Shown piece after piece: positions 1 through 7,728 of a stretch of 13,028 nt of DNA; the first letter of the stretch is position 1; every line of letters starts with the position of its first letter. Source of the DNA: JAIOSM01 sp964565415 (GTDB lineage: Bacteria; Desulfobacterota; Desulfobacteria; Desulfobacterales; Desulfobacteraceae); assembly GCA_964565415.1 (NCBI GenBank), contig CAZMEX010000077.1, forward strand, positions 1-13,028. Reading direction: 5' to 3'. The position numbers and the translations under genes are program-made. A model generated the notes under the pieces. That model saw only the letters and a list, made by a program, of their open reading frames with translations, made no database searches and was not told where the DNA came from.

Positions 1-142
1 TAAGGAGTTTTGGAATAATTTACGTTCGGTTATCAGGTATACTATTTTTTACAACCACATAATCGCGCTTGTTTGAGACTATCGGTATAAAAAATTAAAT
101 TTTTTTAATGAATCGCGTTCACCGAGAATTGCTGAGGTCTTT

Positions 143-1069
143 ATGTATCACTTTTGTTTAACAGCAATCTATAGTATAGTGATAAACTATATTGGACATT
201 TTTTAAAAGGGAGGTTAAAAAGCATTGTGAATATTTTATCTTTCTTAAAATTCAGGAAAAAATCGTTATCTCTTTTTCTCTTTGTGATTATTTTTTTATT
301 TTGTTTTACCAATACTGGATTATCCTTTAAAGACAGATTTACCAATCATATTGGCATGGAGTTTATTCTTGTCCAGCCTGGTACATTTATGATGGGCAGC
401 CCTGAAGACGAGCTCCATCGTGATAAAAATGAAGTTTTGCATAAAGTAACCATACCCAATGCCTTTTATCTCACGGCAACAGAGGTGACGGTTAAACAAT
501 GGCGGGCAGTTATGGGGCGAAAATGGTTTGCAAAAAAAACAGGAGGGAACAATTTTCCTGTAACAAAGGTCTCTTTTTATGAGGCTGAAAGATTCATTAG
601 AAAATTCAATGGGCAGAAAAGAGGTGTTTACAGACTACCAACTGAAGCAGAATGGGAATATGCATGCCGGGCAGGAACTGCAACTGCTTATTGCTGGGGC
701 GAAAAAATCGATTGCTCCAAGGCAATGTATCAAAATAACAGCAAAAAATGTGGGGATTGCATACTCTACTATAAATCTCTGGGGCTATCTGCCAATCAGG
801 CAGCCCCGGTTAAAAGCTTTCAACCCAATGCCTGGGGTTTTTATGACATGCATGGCAATGTGTGGGAATGGTGTTCTGATTATTACAGTGAATATAAAGA
901 CGATATTGGAAAAGGTAACTATGATATCATAAATGCTGGAACCAGAGTCAAACGGGGAGGGAGCTGGTATAAATATGGTTTTTATCTCAGGAGTGCCAAC
1001 AGAGCATATGCTCATCCTGCTGGTAAATTTCAGACAACCGGATTCAGACTTGTCCTAGAGGCGGATTGA
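143..1069 (+). CDS. Exported SUMF1/FGE-sulfatase-domain protein (probably not a true formylglycine-generating enzyme)
   Basis: The protein has a basic stretch (FRKK, residues 37-40), a hydrophobic segment (41-57) and then a SUMF1-type C-type-lectin-like domain (about 70-306). Family signatures are GMEFILVQPGTFMMGS near 71-86, RLPTEAEWEYACRAGT near 164-179, GFYDMHGNVWEWC near 232-244, and RVKRGGSW near 268-275 followed by GFRLV at the end. True formylglycine-generating enzymes carry an active-site cysteine pair in the region after RGGS; here that region has no cysteine, so sulfatase activation is unlikely. An extra CxxC (C203, C206) lies mid-domain. The ATG at 143 follows GAGG (134-137). An in-frame GTG at 227 after GGGAGG (209-214) would give a 280-residue protein with a more typical signal peptide, so the start is uncertain. 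The stop overlaps the next gene. Role inferred: periplasmic or membrane-anchored partner of the downstream transporter, substrate unknown. Confidence 0.88.
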   Translation: MYHFCLTAIYSIVINYIGHFLKGRLKSIVNILSFLKFRKKSLSLFLFVIIFLFCFTNTGLSFKDRFTNHIGMEFILVQPGTFMMGSPEDELHRDKNEVLHKVTIPNAFYLTATEVTVKQWRAVMGRKWFAKKTGGNNFPVTKVSFYEAERFIRKFNGQKRGVYRLPTEAEWEYACRAGTATAYCWGEKIDCSKAMYQNNSKKCGDCILYYKSLGLSANQAAPVKSFQPNAWGFYDMHGNVWEWCSDYYSEYKDDIGKGNYDIINAGTRVKRGGSWYKYGFYLRSANRAYAHPAGKFQTTGFRLVLEAD

Positions 1070-4000
1070 TGCTGACCAGGCTCTTAAACCTCGTAAAAGT
1101 ATATGAAGATGAAATCAATATTTTGTTGTGGACAGCAGCACTGCTGTTTATTATCAGAAGCTCAGGAATTATTCTTAATAATTATGCAGAGACTGCATTT
1201 TTAAAACGATATGGTGTTGAATACCTGCCCATCGTTAACATGGCCAATGCTGTGGCAACCTTCTTTATCACTGGTTTTTTAACTGCTTTTATGGGCAAAA
1301 TGCCTGGGGCACGGCTTTTATCATACCTTTTTATTTTTTGCGGTCTCAGTGTTACAGCGATTCGGATGCTCATTCCAACAGGTATTGATCTTCTGTACCC
1401 GCTTCTTTTTATGCTTAAAAGTCAGTTTGAATTGCTGCAGGCTCTATTGTTCTGGAACCTTTGCAATGACCTGTTTAATACAAGACAATCAAAAAGGCTT
1501 TTTCCTCTGCTCACTGCCGGAGGTGTTGTCGGACTTATTCTAGGTAGTTTTGGAACTCCCTGGTTTGCTAAAACTTTCCAGCTTGATAACCTGTTATATC
1601 TTTATCTCTGTACTACTCTTCTGGGTGCTGTCGTTGTTGAAGCCATGGGGCGAAAATTCCCTACTCTTATTTTTCCCGAGCAGACCAAAGCAGCAAAAGA
1701 GAGAAAAAAAGCATCCATGGTTCAGGAATTTAAAGCTGTTCTGCCCTTAATCAAAGATTCAACATTAATTAAAATTGTTCTGGTTCTGACCTTTATGCCC
1801 AATGTGGTTATTCCCATCATGAACTACCAGTTTAACTTTGCAGTTAATGAGCAGTTTGCAAGTGAAGCTAATATGATCCAGTTTTTTGGCTATTTCCGGG
1901 GAGTGCTTTACATGATTAGCCTGTTTATACTGCTCTTTGTGGGAAGAATTTATGGCAAATGGGGATTACCAGTTGCTTTGATGTTTCACCCTTTTAATTA
2001 CATGATAGCATTTTTTGCTTTTCTTTTCCGCTTTGATATGTTTTCAGCAATATATGCAAGGATGTCCACAAATATTATACGTACAACCATTAATGTACCG
2101 GCAAATTCAATATTGATTGGTCTTTTTCCAGAATCCTACAGGGGAATGATACGCCCGTTCTTAAGGGGGACCGTAGTGAGGCTTGCCCTGTTTACAGGCT
2201 CTGGTCTGATTCTTCTCTCTGAAGGTTTTTTCCACCCACGATACCTGACTTTTGTTGCTCTTCCCTTTGTACTTTGCTGGATGGCTGCACCTGTCATATT
2301 AAGATCAAAATATGCAAAGATCCTGATGGGTCTGATTTCCAGAAATATGCTTGATATAAAAGGTCTTGAACAAAAAGAGTTAAAGCAGATTTTTAAAGAG
2401 GACAATATTGCACTTGAGCTGGAGCACTCTTTTCTGGCAGCCAGGGGCAAGGATGCCATATGGTATGGTAAACTTTTAAAAAATTTTTCCGATGAAAGCC
2501 TTGATAAAAATATCTTGAAAACCCTTCAATATCAGGATGATGGGACAAAAGTAACATTGATCAAAATGTTGTCAGATAAATTCAAAAAAAATTCTCTCAA
2601 GGAGCTGATTCCTGTACTTGATCCTAAAAAACCTGGAGTAAGTATTGCCATTATTAAAATAATGCAGCAGTACGGACTTGAAGAGGTGAAAAATATAGAT
2701 TTGACAGAGTATATCAATAACCCCCATCCGGTTATAAAAGGCTTTACCCTGGCATATCTCTATTCGCAAAAACCTGACCAGTATAAAGAAATGATAGATA
2801 AACTGCTTGCCGGCACAACCCTGCAAGACAGGCAAGCCGGTATCATCAGCGCCGGGCTCATACAAAAAAAAGAGTATATAGATATACTTCTTTTAATACT
2901 TAAAGAGAAAAAAATTGATCCCATAATACCTGATATCATCCTGGCACTCTCGCGTTTGCGGGCAAAGGAACTTACCGATGTTATTCACTCTTATCTTTTT
3001 TATAAACAGGAAGATGTGAGAATGGCCGCTCTTGGTGCTCTTGAACTTAACGATGATTTTTCATTTACAAAGGCTATCCTGCTTTTAGGTGATCCCTCAA
3101 AAGCCATACAGGAATTTGCCAGACAAAAAATTAAGACTTCAAAATTCCAGAACCCCAGGCTGTTAATTGAATCTTTAGGCATGCCAGACACCCGCATTCG
3201 TAAAGGCTTATTTGAACTTCTTGAGACACTGGATATTAAAGAGGTTGATGTTTTCATGTTTGCAAAGAGTAGCCTGGATAAATGTTATCTCTCTCTTGCC
3301 ATGGGCGAAAATCTTGGCAATCTGCCTGCATCCCCCATGAGAAACCTGGTTAAAGAGCATCTGATACAAAAAAAAGAGCTTAAGCTGGAAAATGTTCTCC
3401 GCATACTTGCCATACATGACAAAACCCATCGGATGAAAACTTCATGGCAGGGAATATTCTCTCTGGACACCAAGCAGAGAGCTAATGCCATAGAGCTTTT
3501 AAGTGATATTATGGATAAAAAACTGCTCAAAATTATACTGCCACTTCTGGAAAGCCCGACACCTGCTACAACCCTTGCTGAAGGGAGAAAAGTCACAAAG
3601 ATACCCAGATTTGACCTTGAATGCAAAGATGTTTTTTCAAATCTAATCTCTTCGGAAGACTGGGTTGATGTGTTGATGGGAATAAGCCTTGCCCGTGATA
3701 AGCCTTCTCTTCTTGAGGGGCACGATCTATTGAGTGATCTGCAGAATTCAAAAAACAAAAACATCTTAAAGGAAGTTCAAATGTTGTTTAAAAAAGAAGA
3801 AAAAGAGTCCACTGACCCCCGGAGGGTTAAACCAACCGAAATATCTCTTAGTGAAAAAATACTTCTTTTAAAAAAAATTGATATATTTTCTGATCTTACA
3901 GCAGCCGAATTAGCTGCCATTGCTGCTGTAACACAAGAGATGGATTATCCTGACAATAGCACTGTTATCAAGCAGGGCAAAGTGGGAGAAACTGTATTTT

Positions 4001-4296
4001 TGATTGTTGATGGTGAGGTGGAAGTTATCAAGGAGAAAGAGGATGGAGAACAAATAATACTTGATAAAATTGGAGCAGGAGATTCTTTTGGTGAGATGGC
4101 ATTATTGGATAATGAAATGAGGTCAGCAACAATCAGGACTATAAAACCTTCCTGTTTTTTAATTCTCCACCAGCAGGAGTTTAACGAAACTGTAATGGAG
4201 TATCCTAGAATTGCCCTTAAGATCAGCAAAGTTTTAAGCAGTCGCATACGTCATCTGCACTTGAAGATTAAGCAAAATAGTCTGAAAATTCTTTAA
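1069..4296 (+). CDS. Nucleotide-transporter-like membrane protein with HEAT-like repeats and C-terminal cyclic-nucleotide-binding domain
   Basis: This is a three-part protein of 1075 residues. Residues about 15-415 contain 11-12 hydrophobic segments and resemble the ADP/ATP translocase-like (Npt/Tlc) branch of the major facilitator fold. Residues about 430-910 are soluble, helical and leucine-rich with HEAT-like repeats, for example around 635-690. Residues about 935-1060 form a cyclic-nucleotide-binding domain whose phosphate cassette, FGEMALLDNEMRSATI (about 1007-1022), keeps the Glu and Arg that normally hold the ribose and the cyclic phosphate. Ligand binding is therefore likely. ATG at 1069 shares its A with the upstream TGA (TGATG), with AGAGG just before it; a TTG at 1066 is a weaker alternative. 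The shared junction suggests translational coupling to the SUMF1-domain gene. Gating of transport by cAMP or cGMP is inference. Transport of nucleotides is uncertain, since free-living relatives are poorly characterised. Confidence 0.88.
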   Translation: MLTRLLNLVKVYEDEINILLWTAALLFIIRSSGIILNNYAETAFLKRYGVEYLPIVNMANAVATFFITGFLTAFMGKMPGARLLSYLFIFCGLSVTAIRMLIPTGIDLLYPLLFMLKSQFELLQALLFWNLCNDLFNTRQSKRLFPLLTAGGVVGLILGSFGTPWFAKTFQLDNLLYLYLCTTLLGAVVVEAMGRKFPTLIFPEQTKAAKERKKASMVQEFKAVLPLIKDSTLIKIVLVLTFMPNVVIPIMNYQFNFAVNEQFASEANMIQFFGYFRGVLYMISLFILLFVGRIYGKWGLPVALMFHPFNYMIAFFAFLFRFDMFSAIYARMSTNIIRTTINVPANSILIGLFPESYRGMIRPFLRGTVVRLALFTGSGLILLSEGFFHPRYLTFVALPFVLCWMAAPVILRSKYAKILMGLISRNMLDIKGLEQKELKQIFKEDNIALELEHSFLAARGKDAIWYGKLLKNFSDESLDKNILKTLQYQDDGTKVTLIKMLSDKFKKNSLKELIPVLDPKKPGVSIAIIKIMQQYGLEEVKNIDLTEYINNPHPVIKGFTLAYLYSQKPDQYKEMIDKLLAGTTLQDRQAGIISAGLIQKKEYIDILLLILKEKKIDPIIPDIILALSRLRAKELTDVIHSYLFYKQEDVRMAALGALELNDDFSFTKAILLLGDPSKAIQEFARQKIKTSKFQNPRLLIESLGMPDTRIRKGLFELLETLDIKEVDVFMFAKSSLDKCYLSLAMGENLGNLPASPMRNLVKEHLIQKKELKLENVLRILAIHDKTHRMKTSWQGIFSLDTKQRANAIELLSDIMDKKLLKIILPLLESPTPATTLAEGRKVTKIPRFDLECKDVFSNLISSEDWVDVLMGISLARDKPSLLEGHDLLSDLQNSKNKNILKEVQMLFKKEEKESTDPRRVKPTEISLSEKILLLKKIDIFSDLTAAELAAIAAVTQEMDYPDNSTVIKQGKVGETVFLIVDGEVEVIKEKEDGEQIILDKIGAGDSFGEMALLDNEMRSATIRTIKPSCFLILHQQEFNETVMEYPRIALKISKVLSSRIRHLHLKIKQNSLKIL

Positions 4297-5029
4297 AAAC
4301 AGTTAGAATTTTTATCCTGATATCCTGGACCTTTTTATTATCAAGGGCTCTATCTTTGGGGTTCATGTAAAGTTTCTGATTAATCTCTATCTGAAGAGCA
4401 TTTTTATTGGAATATTTTCTGCCATAATGGATAGTTGTAAAGCCTCCAGTATAGGGGTCATTAATGCCCACTGAAAATCCATATTTTTCAAACAGTGATT
4501 TGATAAACATTACAATATTGGCAGGGCATGAGATCAAACCTTTTGAATCCCTTAAGTTTCCATTAATATCTCCATTATTGCTCAAGATAATATCTTTTCG
4601 CCCCTCTCCTGCATCTGGCGCATCTTTTGGTCCGATACTTTCAAGGGAATGACAATCAAATAAAAATTTGATCTCTTCCCTGGCAAAAGCCTTTTCTATC
4701 TTTTTGTGGTAGGGTCTGTGATATTTTTGTACCAACTGAGCAATGATATCCTGATCCGGGTATTTTAGAGATTTGTAAATTTGATGACCTTTGTAATCGG
4801 TTTTTGGTACAACACCTTTAAAACCAACATTGGCAGGGTCTCTATTCAGATCTACAACCAGCCGGCTGAACTTAGCCTTTATAATCGGTGCTGGCAAAAC
4901 TCCAAAGATCTCCTTTGATCCAAAATCCAGAGAATCTAAAATCTTAATTTTATCAAGGGCAAAATCAGATGAGATGTCACGGGGAACTTTGGAAGAACAG
5001 TGGGGCAGTGATATTATGAATAGTGACAT
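4268..5029 (-). CDS. N-formylglutamate amidohydrolase-like (HutG/FGase superfamily) enzyme
   Basis: This 253-residue soluble protein matches the N-formylglutamate amidohydrolase family in length and motifs: an early LPHCSSKVP (about 8-16), RLVVDLNRDP (56-65), YHRPYH (103-108), DCHS (125-128), NDPYTGGF (190-197) and QIEINQKLYM (213-222). Family members remove formyl or similar groups from the amino nitrogen of glutamate-like substrates using a metal. No histidine-degradation genes are nearby, so the classical Hut role is doubtful. It is the last gene of the - strand operon, and its ATG shares the A of the cyclase TGA. In this context it may release an N-acyl or amide group from the product of the upstream ATP-grasp enzyme (inference). 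Its last 29 bp overlap the 3' end of the convergent transporter gene. A TTG one codon upstream is a less likely start. Confidence 0.85.
   Translation of the reverse strand: MSLFIISLPHCSSKVPRDISSDFALDKIKILDSLDFGSKEIFGVLPAPIIKAKFSRLVVDLNRDPANVGFKGVVPKTDYKGHQIYKSLKYPDQDIIAQLVQKYHRPYHKKIEKAFAREEIKFLFDCHSLESIGPKDAPDAGEGRKDIILSNNGDINGNLRDSKGLISCPANIVMFIKSLFEKYGFSVGINDPYTGGFTTIHYGRKYSNKNALQIEINQKLYMNPKDRALDNKKVQDIRIKILTVFKEFSDYFA
4285..4312. terminator. Weak AT-rich inverted repeat at the convergent gene ends, possible bidirectional terminator
   Basis: AAAATTCT (4285-4292) and AGAATTTT (4305-4312) are exact reverse complements separated by 12 nt, with a run of T on the + side. The repeat spans the stop codon of the transporter gene and lies inside the last codons of the opposite-strand amidohydrolase gene. 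The stem is almost all A-T, so it would be a weak terminator at best and could be chance in AT-rich DNA. Confidence 0.25.
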
Positions 5030-6588
5030 CACAATACCTTATAAATTATCAGTTCATCTTTCTTGCCCTTGACTTTTACATGACCAATCTGCTCACTATT
5101 GTAAGATTCAGTTAAAAGGTTTGATGTGGTCTGGCTTATGATGATATCACATCCATACTCCTTGGTAAGCCCTTCAATGCGGGATGCTGTATTAACAGTG
5201 TCTCCCACCAGTGCATAGGACATTCTCTCTTCGCTTCCTATATTACCTGCAAGCACTGCCCCGGAATGGATGCCAACTCCATGGGCCAATGGCTCAAACC
5301 CCTGCTCTTCCAGCCTCTTATTAAGGGAAACAAGGCGCTTTCTCATATCCAGAGCTGTTTGCAATGCCATGTCAGGGTGCTCATCAAAGCCAATGGGTGC
5401 TCCAAAAACTGCTTCGATTTCATCCCCCACATATTGTAATACAAGACCTCTGTTTGCCTTAATTGCTATGGTCATTTCATTGAAATATTGATTCATTATG
5501 GTAACAACATGTTTGGGATGATTTTTTTCCACAAGGGTGGTAAAATTACGCAAATCTGAAAACAGAACAGTTGCGCGCTTCATTTCACCTTCCAAAGATG
5601 TATTGCCGGCAATGATCTCATCCCTTACCTCGCTGCAAACATATTTTCCAAAGGAGTCTTTAATGCTTTGATTTTTTTTCATGGTTTTAATCATTTGATT
5701 AAAACCTTCTGCAACCTCTCCCAGTTCATCGTTTGATACAATTTCTACCTGGGTATCAAGATTGTTGTTCTCAACCTGCTTTATTGCATCTTTGATGCGC
5801 AGGAGCGGTTCTGATATGCTTTTTGCCAAGAAATAAGCAAGGATCAAACAAATTGAAAGTGAATCTGCTGCAACAAAAGCCAACTCTCCCACAAGAGATG
5901 ACATGATTTGAGTCCTTGTGAGTGCATCAGCAGCATGTAAAGCTGTGACTTTGGAGTATATGGTCAGGCTGAGCACAGGCAGGGGGATCAGTGTAACACT
6001 TAAAAATACAATCAAAAACCGTTTTCGGATATTAAGTCTAAACACATTTTTGACACGGCGCAAATTTCCTTCCGGAAAAAATTTTGGAATATAATTTCGC
6101 CATGCATTTTCAATAATAAAATAGAGCGTCATTGTGGTAATACCGCCACCCAGAAGGGAAATACCCAGAAAACGCCTTAAACAGACAATAAGGTCTGGAG
6201 TGTGAACATTAAAAATTTTACTTGTAATCAAGGGTTCAAGAAATCCAAATATAAATCCAGCCAGAATCCAGGTCATAAATGTTATTACAGATACAACCAT
6301 GGGAAACTGCAGAGATTTTCTTTGAATAAGGTAAAGCTCTGAAGCTTCCAATGAGCTCACATCACTCTGTCCATATGCGATGTTTAACAGGGACTTCATT
6401 GTTTTTCTGCTGGTCAGCATATAACTAAACGCCATGACAGCAGTGGCAATTACAAAAAACAGCAGACTGTAATATTCAGGAACACTCTCCGTACCACCAC
6501 TGGGCTCCAATATAAAGAAGAAGTAGATATAAGTTAAAACAGCTACAATTATGTTTATCAACGGAATCAGGATGTTAATTCTTTTCAT
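5029..6588 (-). CDS. Membrane adenylate/guanylate cyclase (class III) with six membrane segments and HAMP domain
   Basis: Counting from the ATG (519 residues), hydrophobic segments lie near 5-27, 39-58, 96-117, 138-158, 190-211 and 236-256. A HAMP linker follows (about 253-308), then a class III catalytic domain (about 337-519). Catalytic features are present: FSDLRNFT (metal Asp345), QYVGDEIEAVFG (metal Asp389), and DTVNTASR with Asn466 and Arg470 for the transition state. Two purine-selecting positions are not textbook: Gln385 sits where adenylate cyclases often have Lys, and Ala459 where they have Asp, Thr or Ser. Nucleotide choice is therefore open. The ATG lies in a TGATG overlap with the upstream PP-loop gene and follows AAAGGA. 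The N-terminal membrane part has no recognisable ligand-binding loop and may sense the membrane or a small ligand (inference). The product could act on the cyclic-nucleotide domain of the convergent transporter. Confidence 0.92.
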   Translation of the reverse strand: MKRINILIPLINIIVAVLTYIYFFFILEPSGGTESVPEYYSLLFFVIATAVMAFSYMLTSRKTMKSLLNIAYGQSDVSSLEASELYLIQRKSLQFPMVVSVITFMTWILAGFIFGFLEPLITSKIFNVHTPDLIVCLRRFLGISLLGGGITTMTLYFIIENAWRNYIPKFFPEGNLRRVKNVFRLNIRKRFLIVFLSVTLIPLPVLSLTIYSKVTALHAADALTRTQIMSSLVGELAFVAADSLSICLILAYFLAKSISEPLLRIKDAIKQVENNNLDTQVEIVSNDELGEVAEGFNQMIKTMKKNQSIKDSFGKYVCSEVRDEIIAGNTSLEGEMKRATVLFSDLRNFTTLVEKNHPKHVVTIMNQYFNEMTIAIKANRGLVLQYVGDEIEAVFGAPIGFDEHPDMALQTALDMRKRLVSLNKRLEEQGFEPLAHGVGIHSGAVLAGNIGSEERMSYALVGDTVNTASRIEGLTKEYGCDIIISQTTSNLLTESYNSEQIGHVKVKGKKDELIIYKVL

Positions 6589-7712
6589 CAGCAATCCTTT
6601 AATTGTTTTTCTATTGCCAGGGCAAGGTCATCCCTTCCCATTCTTTTAAGTAAAGGAATCAAGGGTCTGTAAAAGGGCGGGCGCACCCTTATGGTAATAT
6701 CAAATCTGGAAATTTGATCCGGGGATATTTCATCTTCAACAAAGGCTTTTGTTTTATGCAAAAGACCCAAAGCAGTAAGTTCAGCCATTGTTCTCACACA
6801 TTTTTCACATTTCCCGCAATTGAGCTGATCAGGGACATTGGCAAGGCAGACCCTGAAATTTTGAAAAGCAACATCCCATTTTGAAACTATCTTTATTTTC
6901 TCAAGTCGGGAGAGTTCATAATCTCTATGCCTGATTCTCATGTCATAGCTTGAATACTCAGGGTCAAGAAGCGGGTGTGAGCCACAGGGGTGCAGATTTT
7001 TAATATCATAGGAGGAGCCGATAAAAACCATATTCATTCTGTTGGAAAAAGAGTGGGCAATGGAAGCCAGAACCGCACCAAAAAAGCTGTCAAGCCATAA
7101 ATCTCTTTCATCACAAAGATGTCTGATATTCGTGTAGACCGGAATCAACTCAATTTTTGCATCATCTGTGATTTTAACAATAGCTTGTTTTGCCCTTTCA
7201 AAAACATGGTATTTCATACCCCTTTCCACTACACCGCCAATATCAAATCCATGGAGGAAAAAACCATCTTTTATATATCCTGGATGGGAATCAGGATAAT
7301 GCAGGCGGTTTAATCTCAATGCAGCTAAAGAATCCATGCCCCCGGACATGAACATTCCTGTCCCTGGCTTCTGCAATGGTTTTACAACCCTGCTTGTCTT
7401 TGCCTCGATTTTTATTGGCTGGTATTTTCCTGAAGTCCAGTGTTCAAAGATAGCCATTGCAATATCAAGACTCTCTTTTAATAAAGGACATATCTCTTCA
7501 TCTAAAAACACCCTTTTCTCACCAAGATGGAGTGCCGGAAGCAGGCAACCCACAAGAAAAGCATGGGGATTGGAACAAAAGTCATGGGCAAACCGTTTCT
7601 CGGTTCTAATGTAAATCTTTTTTGCAGCCATATCACAATCTTCAAAACAAACCAGAGCATTTGCCTGTATGTTGTTTCCATCCTGGGTAATGCTGAAATC
7701 AGATATCTTCAT
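6588..7712 (-). CDS. QueC-like PP-loop ATPase with C-terminal Cys4 zinc site
   Basis: The 374-residue protein has an N-terminal extension of about 115 residues of unknown role, then a PP-loop (FMSGGMDSLAAL, Ser123 to Ser128) that binds ATP for adenylation. Residues 289-305 contain Cys289, Cys299, Cys302 and Cys305 (ending NCGKCEKC), as in the zinc site of QueC-type 7-cyano-7-deazaguanine synthases. QueC activates a carboxylate and adds ammonia. True QueC proteins are about 220-240 residues and sit near queD/queE/queF; none are here and the N-terminus is extra. It is therefore probably a QueC relative that amidates or otherwise activates another carboxylate or protein (inference). The ATG at 7712 follows AAGGAGTCATAAGGAAAA. 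The gene starts 16 bp after the ATP-grasp stop and its TGA shares an A with the cyclase ATG. Thiolation or protein modification remain alternatives. Confidence 0.82.
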   Translation of the reverse strand: MKISDFSITQDGNNIQANALVCFEDCDMAAKKIYIRTEKRFAHDFCSNPHAFLVGCLLPALHLGEKRVFLDEEICPLLKESLDIAMAIFEHWTSGKYQPIKIEAKTSRVVKPLQKPGTGMFMSGGMDSLAALRLNRLHYPDSHPGYIKDGFFLHGFDIGGVVERGMKYHVFERAKQAIVKITDDAKIELIPVYTNIRHLCDERDLWLDSFFGAVLASIAHSFSNRMNMVFIGSSYDIKNLHPCGSHPLLDPEYSSYDMRIRHRDYELSRLEKIKIVSKWDVAFQNFRVCLANVPDQLNCGKCEKCVRTMAELTALGLLHKTKAFVEDEISPDQISRFDITIRVRPPFYRPLIPLLKRMGRDDLALAIEKQLKDC

Positions 7713-7728
7713 TTTTCCTTATGACTCC

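Noticed and set aside
61..117. Direct repeat AATCGCG at 61-67 and 111-117, and TATACT at 38-43 as a -10 box, upstream of the first gene
   Set aside because: The repeat is only 7 bp with just two copies, and no -35 at proper spacing accompanies the -10-like hexamer.
579..932. 117-codon + strand frame inside the SUMF1-domain gene
   Set aside because: It is in a different frame from the motif-bearing protein and has no motif of its own.
2136..2459. 107-codon open frame on the - strand
   Set aside because: Antisense shadow of the membrane-to-HEAT boundary of the transporter gene; low-complexity composition and no domain signature.
3285..3764. 159-codon open frame on the - strand inside the transporter gene
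   Set aside because: It lies wholly within a well-supported coding region on the other strand, is Ser/Arg/Leu-rich with no recognisable motif, and has no convincing start context.
4830..5072. 80-codon + strand frame opposite the amidohydrolase start
   Set aside because: It runs antisense to the amidohydrolase and cyclase gene ends, both supported by family motifs.
6588..7712. PP-loop gene read as part of a known QueC-containing anti-phage system
   Set aside because: None of the expected partners (a dedicated ATPase, TatD-like nuclease or CD-NTase effector set) is visible, and the neighbours are metabolic enzymes and a cyclase.
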